Origin: Microglena sp. YARC
Lineage: Eukaryota > Chlorophyta > Chlorophyceae > Chlamydomonadales > Chlamydomonadaceae
Direction of reading: 5' to 3'
DNA: 64,000 bases
Assembly: GCA_022414725.1 (NCBI GenBank)
Contig: CM039462.1
Location: 74,929,020-74,993,019 of the forward strand
A program made the position numbers and the translations under genes. Shown one piece after another: positions 1 through 11,200 of the stretch. The notes under the pieces are model-generated. The model saw only the letters and a list, made by a program, of their open reading frames with translations. It was not told the DNA's origin and made no database searches. How positions within the stretch are numbered: the first letter of the stretch is position 1; the number at the start of each line of letters is the position of its first letter.

Positions 1-2062
1 GCACACATGCACGCACACATTCCTGCACGCATACACTCACACATTCCTGCACGCATACACACGCATTCCTGCACACATACACACGCATGCACACATTCCT
101 CCACACATAAATACACACGCACACACATTCCTGCACACACACACACACACACACATACACACACACACACATATACACACATGCACACATGCACGCACAC
201 ATTCCTGCACGCATACACTCACACATTCCTGCACGCATACACACGCATTCCTGCACACATACACACGCATGCACACATTCCTCCACACATAAATACACAC
301 GCACACACACACATTCCTGCACACACACACACACACACATATACACACATGCACACATGCACGCACACATTCCTGCACGCATACACTCACACATTCCTGC
401 ACGCATACACACGCATTCCTGCACACATACACACGCATGCACACATTCCTCCACACATAAATACACACGCACACACATTCCTGCACACACACACACACAC
501 ACATACACACACACACACACATATACACACATGCACACATGCACGCACACATTCCTGCACGCATACACTCACACATTCCTGCACGCATACACACGCATTC
601 CTGCACACATACACACGCATGCACACATTCCTCCACACATAAATACACACGCACACACATTCCTGCACACACACACACACACACATACACACACACACAC
701 ATATACACACATGCACACATGCACGCACACATTCCTGCACGCATACACTCACACATTCCTGCACGCATACACACGCATTCCTGCACACATACACACGCAT
801 GCACACATTCCTCCACACATAAATACACACGCACACACATTCCTGCACACACACACACACACATACACACACACACACATATACACACATGCACACATGC
901 ACGCACACATTCCTGCACGCATACACTCACACATTCCTGCACGCATACACACGCATTCCTGCACACATACACACGCATGCACACATTCCTCCACACATAA
1001 ATACACACGCACACACATTCCTGCACACACACACATATACACACATGCACACATGCACGCACACATTCCTGCACGCATACACTCACACATTCCTGCACGC
1101 ATACACACGCATTCCTGCACACATACACACGCATGCACACATTCCTCCACACATAAATACACACGCACACACATTCCTGCACACACACACACACACACAT
1201 ACACACACACACATATACACACATGCACACATACACGCACACATTCCTGCACGCATACACTCACACATTCCTGCACGCATACACACGCATTCCTGCACAC
1301 ATACACACGCGCATGCACACATTTCCTCCACACATAAATACACACGCACACACATTCCTGCACCACACACCACACACACAATACACACACACACACACAA
1401 TACACACATGCACACATGCACGCACACATTCCTGCACGCATACACTCACACATTCCTGCACGCATACACACGCATTCCTGCACACATACACACGCATGCA
1501 CACATTCCTCCACACATAAATACACACGCACACACATTCCTGCACACACACACACACACATACACACACACACATATACACACATGCATACATGCACGCA
1601 CACATTCCTGCACGCATACACTCACACATTCCTGCACGCATACACACGCATTCCTGCACACATACACACGCATGCACACATTCCTCCACACATAAATACA
1701 CACGCACACACATTCCTGCACACACACACATACACACACCACACACATATACACACATGCACACATGCACGCACACATTCCTGCACGCATACACTCACAC
1801 ATTCCTGCACGCATACACACGCATTCCTGCACACATACACACGCATGCACACATTCCTCCACACATAAATACACACGCACACACATTCTGGCACACACAC
1901 ACACACCACACCATGCACACACACACATATGCACAAACATGCACGGCACACATCTGCACGCATACACTCACACATTCCTGCACGCATACGCACACGCATT
2001 CCTGCACATACACACGCATGCACACATTCCTTCCACACATAAATACACACGCACACACATTC

Positions 2063-2117
<55 letters not shown>

Positions 2118-2163
2118 TGCACACATGCACGCACACATTCCTGCACGCATACACTCACACATT
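1..2163. repeat. CA-rich minisatellite, about 12 tandem units
   Basis: A unit of roughly 150-190 bp recurs about twelve times, each built from variants of 'attcctgcacgcatacac' and 'attcctccacacataaat' separated by pure CA runs of variable length. The last units (1890-2163) are more diverged. The long open frames here on both strands read only His-Thr or Cys-Val strings and are by-products of the repeat. The array stops about 50 bp before the first visible exon of the methyltransferase gene, so it probably lies in an intron or upstream flank of that gene. Confidence 0.95.
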
Positions 2164-2213
2164 CCCAACCCAACTCAAACCAAACCCACCCACGGCTCCT
2201 TTCCTGCACCCAG

Positions 2214-4434
2214 GGCTGACATGCGAGACAAGTTATCACAAGTGAACGACTTCCTAAAGCTCCTGGGTCACACAGGAGCACTCGAGCAATTAAGGGGGCC
2301 CAGCAATACATCCGCTACAGAAGCTTCTGGAACATCGGCATCAACTGCCGACTCCCCTAGCAGCAGTACAAGCACTGACAGCCTGGCATCCAGCAGTACT
2401 GCCCCAATCCGGATCCTGGACGCTGGGTGTGGGAGCAGCCACTTGACTCTGTGCACATACCACTACCTGAACAATGTGAAAAATATGAAGACATGTATAA
2501 TGGGTGTGGACAGCAACAAAGAACTTATGGCACGTAGCAACTCGTACTGGTGAGCAGTGGTGGTTGTTGTGTGTGTGTGTGGTGCTGGTGGTGGTGGTGG
2601 TGGGGTGGGTGGGGGGGGGGCTTGGCCCGGAAACTTGTGCACATACCACCACATGAACAATGTGAAAAACATGAAGACCTGTAATTGGGTGTGGACAGCA
2701 AAACAAAGATTCTTATGGAACGAAGCAACTCGTATTGGTGAGTACTGGTGTTGTGTGTATGTGTGTGTGTGTGTGTGTGTGTGGGGGGGGGGGGGATTTC
2801 TTGGGGGGACAACTTCACTCCCCCTGCCACTCCAGATCACTATTGCATTGTCATCGACAGGCCATTGTTGGCCCAAGACAAGCCAGCACAGACCAGATAT
2901 TGTGCTTTCTCTGCATGCGTGCAATGGCGCCACTAAATCCTGAACACCTGGACACCTGGACACCTGAACACCCAAGCACCTAAACACCTAAGCACCTAAA
3001 CACCTAAGCACCTACACATCTAAACATCTGAACACATGCAGTCGTGGGATGGGAATGTCAGAAGAGGAAGGCGTTTGTTTCTGCCATACGCCTCTCCCAT
3101 TGTCAACTTCACTTCCCCAGCCACTCCAGATATCGTGCTTTCTCCGCATGCGTGCGACACCGCCACTGACTCCTTAACACCTGAACACCTGAACACCCAA
3201 GCACCTACACATCTAATCATCTGAACACATGCAGTCGTGGGATGGGAATGTCCGAAGAGGAGGCCATTTGATTCTGCCATACGCCTCTCCCATTGTCAAC
3301 TTCACTTCCCCAGCCACTCCAGATATCGTGCTTTCTCCGCATGCGTGCGACACCGCCACTGACTCCTTAACACCTAAACACCTAAACACTTGCAGTCGTG
3401 AGATGGGATTGTCAGAAGAGGAAGCCCAGTTCTATGCTTCGCCTATCGTCAACTTCATTCCCGCGGCCACTCCAGATATCGTGCTCGCCCTGCATGCGTG
3501 CGACACCGCAACTGACGAGGCTCTTGCTCTTGGGGTCAAGCAGGTGATTCAAATGCTTCTCGTGTGTTAGCATGTGTGTATGTGTATACAGGTTTGTGTT
3601 TATGCGTGTGTGCGTGTTAGTAGGTTAGTGTTTGTGTGTGAATGTGTCTGCAGGTTTGTGTTTGTGTATTTGTCTGCAGGTTTGTGTTTATGTTTGTGTG
3701 TGAATTAGTAGGTTTGTTTTAGCATGTTTGTATGTGTATGCAGGTTTGTGTTTATGTTCATATTTGTGTGTGTATTTGTCTGCAGGTTTGTGTTTATGTT
3801 TATGTTTGTGTGTGTTTTAGTAGGTTTGTCTTAGCATGTGTGTATGTGTATGCAGGTTTGTGTTTGTGTTTATGTTTGTGTGTGTGTTTTAGTAGGTTTG
3901 TGTTTGGGTGTGTGTGTATGCAGGCTTGTGTTTGTGTGTGTGTGTTAGTAGGTTTGTGTTTATGTTTCTTTGTGTGTGTGCATGTGTGTGGTTTTTTTTT
4001 GCATGCAGGTGTGTACATGCACATGTTTTATCGGTTCATGTGTGGGTGTGGGTGTGACTGTTTAAATAATCCTCCATCCAAATGACAAATCTGCCGACGA
4101 GGCATGCCCCACCCCCCGACCCTCTTCTCCCCCTCTTTTGTATGGCGCCTCAATCATCATGGCCGTTCCCTGCTCCATCAACCCCCCCTCCTACACCCTA
4201 CCCGACCCCCACACCCACTCCCACACCCACTCACTCCACCCACCCCCACCCCCACCCACTCCACACACACACACACACTCCACCCACCCCCCACCACACA
4301 CACACACACACTCCCACTCCACACTTCCCCCCTTTTTGTATGGCGCCTCAATCATCAAGGCCGCTCCAGCCGCCACAAGAACCCCCATCCAAATGGCAAA
4401 CCGCCGTCAAGGCACTCCTCCCCATCCCCCCCCG

Positions 4435-4480
<46 letters not shown>

Positions 4481-4909
4481 ACACGCACAGAAAGTTGTAA
4501 CACCCCACCAAACTACCCCTACCCCTAACCCCTACCCTTAGCCCTCCCCCCACCCCCACCCCCCACACACACACTCCACACCTCCCCCCTTTTGCAGGGT
4601 GCCTCCATCATCATGGCCGTCCCCTGCTGCCACAAGAACCTGCACAAACAGATGCAGGGCAGCCCCGCCCCCGCCCCTTTTGGCCCCCTCATGCACCACG
4701 GTATCATGAAACAGAGGACGGTGGACCTCCTCACCGACACCTTCCGTGCCCAGATCCTTCGCATCCTGGGCTACAAGACGGACGTGGTTGAGTTTGTGTC
4801 AAGCGAACACACACCGAGGAATCTGCTCATCCGGGCGGTGCGTGTGGCCCGCGAGGAGGGTGCAGGTGTGTGGTACTGGTGAACTTTGTCTATCTATCGG
4901 TCTGTCGCA

Positions 4910-4950
<41 letters not shown>

Positions 4951-5729
4951 TACAAGATGGACGTGGTTGAGTTTGTCTCAAGCGAACATACCCCAAGGAA
5001 TCTGCTCATCCGGGCAGTGTGCGTGGCCCGCAAGGAGGGTGCAGGTGCGTGTTGTTGGTGATCTTTGACTATCTATCCATCTGTCACACTCACACAAACA
5101 CACATACACACACATACATGCACGCACATACACATGCACACACACAACTGCAAACACACATGCACTGCACACACACACACACAACTGCGCACGCAAACAC
5201 ACAAACACACGCACACATACACACACACACATACAAACACACATACATAAATATACACACATACACATACACACACACACAAAACTGCACACACACACAT
5301 ACACACACACAACTGCAGGTGTGGCAACGGAGGGCAGTGTGCAATCTGGGCGGGTTCAACAGCTTGTGTCAGGAAAACCACCTCCTGGTGTGAAAAGCAA
5401 AAACAAAAAACAAAACAAAAAACAAAACAAAACAAAAAACAAAACAAAAACAAAAAACAAAAAAAGCACTGATAGTGATTACCATCAATAAACTGATTTC
5501 AGGGATCAGAAGGGGCCATGCTACCCCCCCCCACACACACCCACACCCACACACACACACTGCAGGTGTGACAACGGAGGGCAGTGTGCAAGCTGGGCGG
5601 GTTCAACAGCTTGTGGAGGAGTATGCCTCGTTGAAGCAGTTTTGGGGAGGGTTGACTCCACACTTGGAGAAGCTGCTGGCTGAGGAGCTGTCGCCCTTAT
5701 TGGGGGATAGCCTAGATGGTTCTGATTGA
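2214..5729 (+). CDS. Methyltransf_32-type SAM-dependent methyltransferase, 4 exons (5' end uncertain)
   Basis: Exons are 2214-2549, 3396-3543, 4598-4865 and 5566-5729. All introns are GT..AG and the phases (2, 0, 1) match at every junction. If the ATG at 2221 is the start, the protein is 302 aa and ends at TGA 5727-5729. Seen: an N-terminal [13 protein letters not shown] helix, SAM motif I (LDAGCG, about residues 66-71), then LHACDTATD (about 143-151), VPCCHKN (about 166-172) and a C-terminal HHGIMKQR...[17 protein letters not shown] block. This order matches the Methyltransf_32 family, whose substrates are mostly unknown; cytosolic or nuclear methylation is inferred. A Ser/Thr-rich linker (about 28-60) precedes the SAM motif. 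An acceptor at 2213 suggests a first exon beyond the satellite. Decayed copies of each exon lie in the introns. Family call is firm, substrate unknown. Confidence 0.87.
2637..2745 (+). repeat. Decayed copy of the 3' end of methyltransferase exon 1 with its donor
   Basis: This stretch repeats 2452-2560 (encoding the [26 protein letters not shown] part) with substitutions and small indels that break the frame, and it still ends in a GTGAGT donor. It is followed, like the true exon, by a TG/GGT simple-sequence run. The intact exon gives the phase needed by exon 2; this copy does not. Confidence 0.85.
2800..3375 (+). repeat. Three decayed tandem copies of methyltransferase exon 2
   Basis: Copies at about 2800-2940, 3036-3180 and 3227-3370 resemble the intact exon 3396-3543. 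They keep 'gccactccagatat', the LHACDTATD region and the acceptor 'catgcag|tcgtg', but are frame-broken or diverged. Each is followed by 'cacctgaacacc'-type short repeats. The intact copy is the last (3'-most) one and is the only one whose phase fits both neighbours. Confidence 0.87.
3548..4065 (+). repeat. TG-rich tandem repeat filling methyltransferase intron 2
   Basis: About 0.5 kb of 'tgcaggtttgtgtttatgtttgtgtgtg'-like units of roughly 50-70 bp with alternating 'agtaggtttgt' segments. No exon-like sequence was recognised in it. Open frames here encode only Val/Cys/Leu-rich low-complexity strings. Confidence 0.85.
4130..4597 (+). repeat. Two decayed copies of methyltransferase exon 3 start, with a poly-C/CA tract
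   Basis: Copies at 4133-4186 and about 4325-4410 begin with a polypyrimidine stretch and 'gcctcaatcatca', as does the intact acceptor and exon start at 4590-4625. The ancestral 'tgcag' has become 'tgtatg' in both, so they probably no longer act as acceptors. The spacer holds C/CA simple sequence and a poly-C run near 4431-4466. Confidence 0.82.
4950..5046 (+). repeat. Copy of methyltransferase exon 3 end with donor
   Basis: It repeats 4770-4867 ([31 protein letters not shown] region) almost completely and ends with 'gcaggtgcgtg', a good GT donor. It is bounded by CA microsatellites. It is open in frame, so an aberrant isoform cannot be excluded, but no usable acceptor is obvious at its 5' side. 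Confidence 0.8.
5307..5470 (+). repeat. Copy of methyltransferase exon 4 start, followed by A-rich tract
   Basis: The sequence 'aactgcaggtgtggcaacggagggcagtg' and what follows copies the acceptor and first 55 bp of exon 4 (5556-5620), then degenerates. An (AAAACA)n-like A-rich stretch at 5397-5466 follows. A CA microsatellite lies on the 5' side at 5090-5306. Confidence 0.82.
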
Positions 5730-6235
5730 TGGTGTTAACGAAAAACAATTTAAATTTAAAAATACAATAAAATCCTTATTGGGGGATAGCAGCCTAGATG
5801 GTTCTGATTGATGGTGTTAACAAATAACAAATTAAATTTAAAAATACAATAAAATCCTTATTGGGGGATAGCAGCCTAGATGGTTCTGATTGATGGTGTT
5901 AACAAATAACAATTTAAATTTAAAAATAAAATAAAATCCTTATTGGGGGATAGGAGCCTAGATGGTTCTGATTGATGGTGTTAACAAATAACAATTTACA
6001 TCTAAAAATAAAATAAAATCCTTATTGGGGGATAGCAGCCTAGATGGTTCTGATTGATGGTGTTAACAAATAACAATTTAAATTTAAAAATAAAATAAAA
6101 TCCTTATTGGGGGATAGCAGCCTAGATGGTTCTGATTGATGGTGTTAACAAATAACAATTTAAATTTTAAAGTACAATAAAATCCTTATTGGGGGCTAGC
6201 AGCCTAGATGGTTCTGATTGATTGCGAGAAAAACA
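5690..6235 (+). repeat. Tandem array of the methyltransferase stop-codon/3'UTR segment
   Basis: A unit of about 84 bp ('ccttattgggggatagcagcctagatggttctgattgatgg...' then A/T-rich 'aacaatttaaatttaaaa') begins inside the last coding codons and repeats about seven times. Each unit carries the last codons and the TGA. AATAAA-like hexamers (aataaaat) occur once per unit, so polyadenylation signals are multiplied as well. Confidence 0.92.
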
Positions 6236-6560
6236 AATCGGCCAAAGAAGCATACCTGATGATATAATGATGTTCGACTGTCCGCACACTTGTTCATGTG
6301 TTGGTATGCTATCTGCCGCCCTTCATGGGGGCTAGCAGCCTAGATGGTTCTGATTGATTGCGTGAAAAACGAATCGGCCAAAGAAGCATACCTGATGATA
6401 GAGTGACGTTTGTCTGTCTACACACTTGTTCATGTGTGTGTAGGCTAGCTGTTGCCCTTATAACCTTATAGGGGGGCAGTCAACTTGGTTCTGATTGATG
6501 TTGATAAATAACAAATCAGCCAAAGAAGCATGTCTGGTGTAGGCATACTGTTTATCTGTC
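6180..6560 (+). repeat. Three diverged longer units downstream of the 3'-end array
   Basis: Units of about 130-150 bp share 'ggttctgattgat', 'aaacaaatcggccaaagaagcatacctg' and 'cacacttgttcatgtg'. The first half of each derives from the 84-bp unit upstream. No coding potential is seen. Confidence 0.75.
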
Positions 6561-6649
6561 AACTCTCTTGCTCATGCATAGGTTTGGGGTCCAATTCGTC
6601 AGTGCTTTTTCTTTTTAAGCCCTTCCTATACGGTTGGGCAAGCCCCTAT

Positions 6650-7003
6650 AGCCTATTTGGCCTACCCCTGGACTGTAACATACATACATAGGTTAGCTGC
6701 ATTGTTCGTCTTTTCAGCTATGAGCAGCAGATACAAGGCAGCTCCCTAGGCTCTCTCTTTATCCAAACCTTAAGCAACCTATGCACTTTGAAGCTGATAT
6801 CGTCAGCTTTCCAGCGCTCCTGGAATCTTTGGGTTTGGCCCTGTTGCAGTCTCGGGGAGCTGCCTAGAAGCTGGTGCTGGTAACCGAAATAAAAAAAAGT
6901 GGTAACTGGTAAGCTGTGATGGCTCTGTATGTATTGAGATTGAAATTGAAATTGAAATTGGCTCTGTCTGTATGTTACAGTCCAAGGGTAGGACAAATAG
7001 CCT
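6650..7003. mobile_element. MITE-like element with about 34-bp terminal inverted repeats
   Basis: The left end 6650-6683 (AGCCTATTTGGCCTACCCCT, then GGACTGTAACATAC) is matched in inverted orientation at about 6969-7003 with only a few mismatches. The element is about 354 bp and has no ORF of its own. A clear target duplication was not identified because the outer flank repeats part of the terminus. Related ends occur at 46498-46590 (inverted) and more weakly at 18860-18920. Confidence 0.72.
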
Positions 7004-7154
7004 ATTTGTCCTATTTGCAATAGGCTTAAGGGACTTTCCTTACCGTGATAGGATGGGCTTGAAAGGAAAGGTAGAAATGCCGGCGACGGCGTTCGGGAAA
7101 CGGAGAGGTAATACTAAAAGGATTCAGGAGTCCTGGAGGGAGGTTGTGATCCTC

Positions 7155-8285
7155 GCTGTCACGGCTGTATGCGTGCTCCTAAGGATAGGTATGTTACCAC
7201 TGCAATTACCATACCAAAGGTGTGGGGTCTCTGTATTCCTAAGTCGGGATACCGGGGATTGGAGCTTGCAACGGAGTTTTCCGTGGGCCGGTAGCGGTAG
7301 GGACTTGGAAGACGCAGAGGGTTGATTACCCGAGGTTGTTTCTGTAGAAGCGTTGAGTGTTTGAAGAGAGTTACAAAGGGTTCAAAGAACGGAATAAAGC
7401 TATAAATTGCGGTCGCCATGTGAACGGGCAAGTGTCTACAGAACTTGCCGGAAATTGCCAGTGAGATGCGAAGTGCAATGCGCTATAACCGTTGAAGGTT
7501 GTCAAGCGCTGCAATAGCTTAAGATAACTAAATATGACGGGTGAGAGCTTTCATATGGTCAACGTGACGGGTTTATGTCAGTCGGGGTAAGCTCGGCAAA
7601 GGGGTAACTCCGCAGGCAGGGCTAAGCGATGGCCTACACCAAGTTGGCTTGAAGCGTACCTGTAGAAGCGTTGAGTGTTTGAAGAGAGACCGATTGTAGT
7701 CGGTTCTCGGGTTATCAACCCCTAATTTCCTAGGTTACGCTCACAGCTATGGCTTTGCATTTGCAGGTGAAAGGAGATATGCTACGGCACTGCATTGTTA
7801 TGTCTCGTGTTAAGACAAGTGCCCGATAACAGTCTCGTGTTATCACAAGCGTCAGCTAATTAATTACTTAATTAATTAATTGGTATGTGTAACCGAGTAA
7901 TCCTAGGTAGCTGTGGGTAGCTGGCCACGGCTACGGCGGGTCGACTCTGCCAGATCTGGGCTACCTGGGCATGCGCTGGCGAGAGGAGTTATGCTACGGC
8001 ACTGCATTGTTATGTCTCGTGTTAAGACAAGTGCCCGATAACAGTCTCGTGTTATTACAAGCGTCAGCTTAATTAATTACTTAATTAATTAATTGGTATG
8101 TGTAACCGAGTAATCCTAGGTAGCTGGCCACGGCTGGTCTGGTCGGAGTCCGCTCTTGGTGTGTGTGTGCGTGTACAGGGTATTTCCCCTGCTTTTAGTG
8201 TTACGTAGGTAAACACGCAATCGCGTGTGACAGCTGTCACGGCTGTATGCGTGCTCCTAAGGATAGGTATGTTACCACTGCAATT
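7155..8285. mobile_element. 1,025-bp repeat element (copy 1) flanked by perfect 53-bp direct repeats
   Basis: The 53 bp at 7155-7207 recur without change at 8233-8285. Between them (7208-8232) lies a sequence whose second copy is at 13092-14148. It contains two internal tandem units with 'tctcgtgttaagacaagtgc' and palindromic 'ttaattaattaatt'. Short stems such as GAGACCGA/TCGGTTCTC suggest a structured transcript. No protein is encoded. The direct flanks look like a very long target duplication. An LTR role is possible but less simple, because the flank of one copy would then have to equal internal sequence. Confidence 0.7.
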
Positions 8286-11200
8286 CCCCCCCTTCACTAC
8301 TTAATGGGAGTGAGTGTAGTGAAAAAAGAGAAGTGGTAACGGGAAGAGTTGATTGTAATTCTGTTAGAGAAAAAAAATCTGGAAATCTCTCCTTCCCCCC
8401 CCGTGCTGCTGGATGGTATCGAGCAGATGAGGTTGATGTTGCTGGTTACACAAAAAGGTATGTACAGAAGGTGTACCCATTCTGGTGATGGAGTATGGTA
8501 AAGCAGGACGTACCACCTAGTTTCCCCCCCCTCTGCACGGAGTGAAGAATAAAAGGTAGGTGGTGGTTATGTCGGAACGGAAAGGAACTAAAGCCACGTC
8601 TATTACTTAAAGAGGTAAAACCTTGAGAGTCAACAAAGATCAAGTATGGGACCGGTCGAATAAATCTGGAGGCATGTAATACAGTGGCCAGTAGAAAAAG
8701 TCGTGATGTCCAAGTTGAAAGAAGTTGATGTAACTGGGCGAAAATCCTCATCTGGTCATATTGCAAGTGCTGACTGCCCCTCCTAGAGGCTTCCAGTCAG
8801 CAACCCAGTGGTGGCTACAAACTTGTTTTGAAGTAAGTTTGGGATCGTGTTGCGTATATGTAACGCAACACGGAACATTGAGCAAGAAAAAAAAAGAATC
8901 AAAAAACTGTGGTGATCACTGGGACGTGTATTGTCCCAAGAATGGAGATGCATTTCCCCCCCACACCACACTGATGAATGAACATACATGACAACCTGTT
9001 GGCCAGTCGTAACTGGTCCACCACAGGCACAAGGCATGTCTGGGTTACACAAGCTGTCTATCTGCTACACAGCCAGCATAACCAAACCAGACGGTAGATG
9101 AGGGGAAGGGCAAATCTAGTCAGAATGGTCGAAAGGTCTGAATAGAGCTTGAAGGCCCTTTTGATGTTGTTGCAAGGTTCAGCGCAGGGGGCTATGAACT
9201 CAGGGATAGAACAATTGGAGGACAGAGGGGTCATCTGGGTAGCTGTTGGGTTGCTGAGTAGCTGTGTAGCTGCTGAGTCGATGAGTAGCTGCTGAGGAGC
9301 TGAGGAGCTGCTGTGGAGCTGAGTAACTTTGTAGCTATGACGCATTGTAGATTTGATAGCTGTGTAGCTTTGTAGCTGAGTAGCCTCGTAGCTTTGTAGC
9401 TTTTACAGCTGTGTTGCTTTGTAGCTGATGAGTAGCTTAGGGTGCTGAGGGCGCAAAAGGCGCTGAGGGCGCAGAAGGCGCTGAGGGCGCCGAGTCACTG
9501 TGGCTGCTTGGCTCTGTGGCTGCTTGGCTTTGTGGCTGCTTGGCATTGTGGCTGCTTGGCACGGTGGCTTCTTGGAATTGTGGCTGCTTGGCACTGTGGC
9601 TGCTTGGCATTGTGGCTGCTTGGCACGGTGGCTTCTTGGAATTGTGGCTGCTTGGCACGGTGGCTGCCTACGAATCACCACAGCATGGAATAGCTGGGGC
9701 GCTGAATGACTGAGTCGCTGTTTGGCTGAGTCTAAGAGAGTGCCCATTGATTCATGTTTTGGGATTGGCGCAGCAAGGGGTGGTATGCTGAGGGTGCAGC
9801 ATGGGTGTTGCAGACGTTGCAGCATAGGAGATGCAGACGGTTCAACATAGGTGATGCAGACGTTGCAGCATAGGGGGTGCATAGGTTGCAACATGGGTGA
9901 TGCAAACGTTGCAGCATAGGTGATGCAGACGGTGCAACATAGGTGATGTAGACGTTGCAGCATAGGTGATGCAGACGGTGCAACATAAGGAGTGTAGACG
10001 TTGCAGCATAGGTGATGCGGACGGTGCAACATAAGGAGTGCATAGCAGCAGGGGGTCCATCACCAGCAGGATTAGTAGGGGTTCCTTTGTTGGTAGAAGC
10101 ACTCCCATTGGGGTCTTGACGAGGACTGTCGACTTCCTGATTAGACGCAAAGAGTGCGTTGTTGATCATGATGTCGTTGTCAGCACCACCGTGAGTGTCA
10201 AGGGCACCGTTAAATGTTTCAAGCGGTGTGACAAAATGGTCAACGGGGGACATTGGTTTGTGCTCTTGGAGCATGGGAGCTGGTGTTCTTGCTGGGGACA
10301 GACGAGGGTACTCCGAGTCCTTAGCTTGTTACTCCTGAAGAACAGGGATGCGTGTGGCTGGCTTTCCCAAGGTGATGTTGCTCAGAGGTTGTTTAGAGCT
10401 GTCTAATGCGCGCCTCAATTGACACTGCCTTGTCCTAGGCGTTATTGCGTCAGGTGTCAGGCGTAATGAGGGTGGCGCACTACTTGGTCCAGGTGGTGTG
10501 TTGTCAGTGCCTGGCGGCTGAGGCACAGGCGGATGTACGACCATAGGAGGGAGGAGAGGACTGGCGACGTTGGGAAGCGGTGGAGAAGGGAGTCCACCGG
10601 AGACAGGAGGAGAGGGGGACGAAGGGCCCTTGACGACTGGGGGAAAAGGGGACAAAGGGCCACCAATGACCGTAGGAGACAAGGCTTCTAGGATGTCCGG
10701 GGGAGGAGAAGGGGCAGCTGGGTCGATGACGAAAGGCGGCTGGATCGCAAGGGCTCTTAGTGGATCTAAACCAGGGTTGGGTCGTCCCCCCCATTCCAGG
10801 GATGGTTTTCCCCTTATGGGGGAGGTGAGCTTAGAGGTTCTAATGCGAGATGCAAAGATGCTGATGTGGTGGGTGAGGTAGCATTATCTGATACCGCCGG
10901 ATTAGTACCGTCGGCATTGTGGAAAAACATTTGTTGAAGGTGGTTGGCTATAGTTGAATCATCATAATGAGTGTTTCTGATGTCTGGTAGAGCTTGGGCA
11001 CTAGCGGCCGCTGCCTCGCTTCTTGTCCCTTGCATTCAGTATTTATCAAAGAAATGATAGGTTAGGAAGTGGGGTAATCCAAACAGTATCAAAAAATGAG
11101 ATGCTTTTGGAGAAGGAAGCATCGAGGATGTAAAGCAGCTTCAATTTGAAGGGGCTTAATTGTCCCGGAGTATGTAGCACTGCAAGAAATAACTGCTGTG

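Noticed and set aside
7..2245. Very long open frames on both strands in the CA-rich satellite
   Set aside because: They encode only His/Thr or Cys/Val strings dictated by the repeat and exist on both strands in several frames; no start context or domain.
7400..7640. Group I or group II self-splicing intron inside the 1-kb element
   Set aside because: Some segments (AAATTGCGG ... CTCCGCAG) recall a P4-type pairing, but the order of the remaining core elements could not be matched. Needs covariance-model testing.
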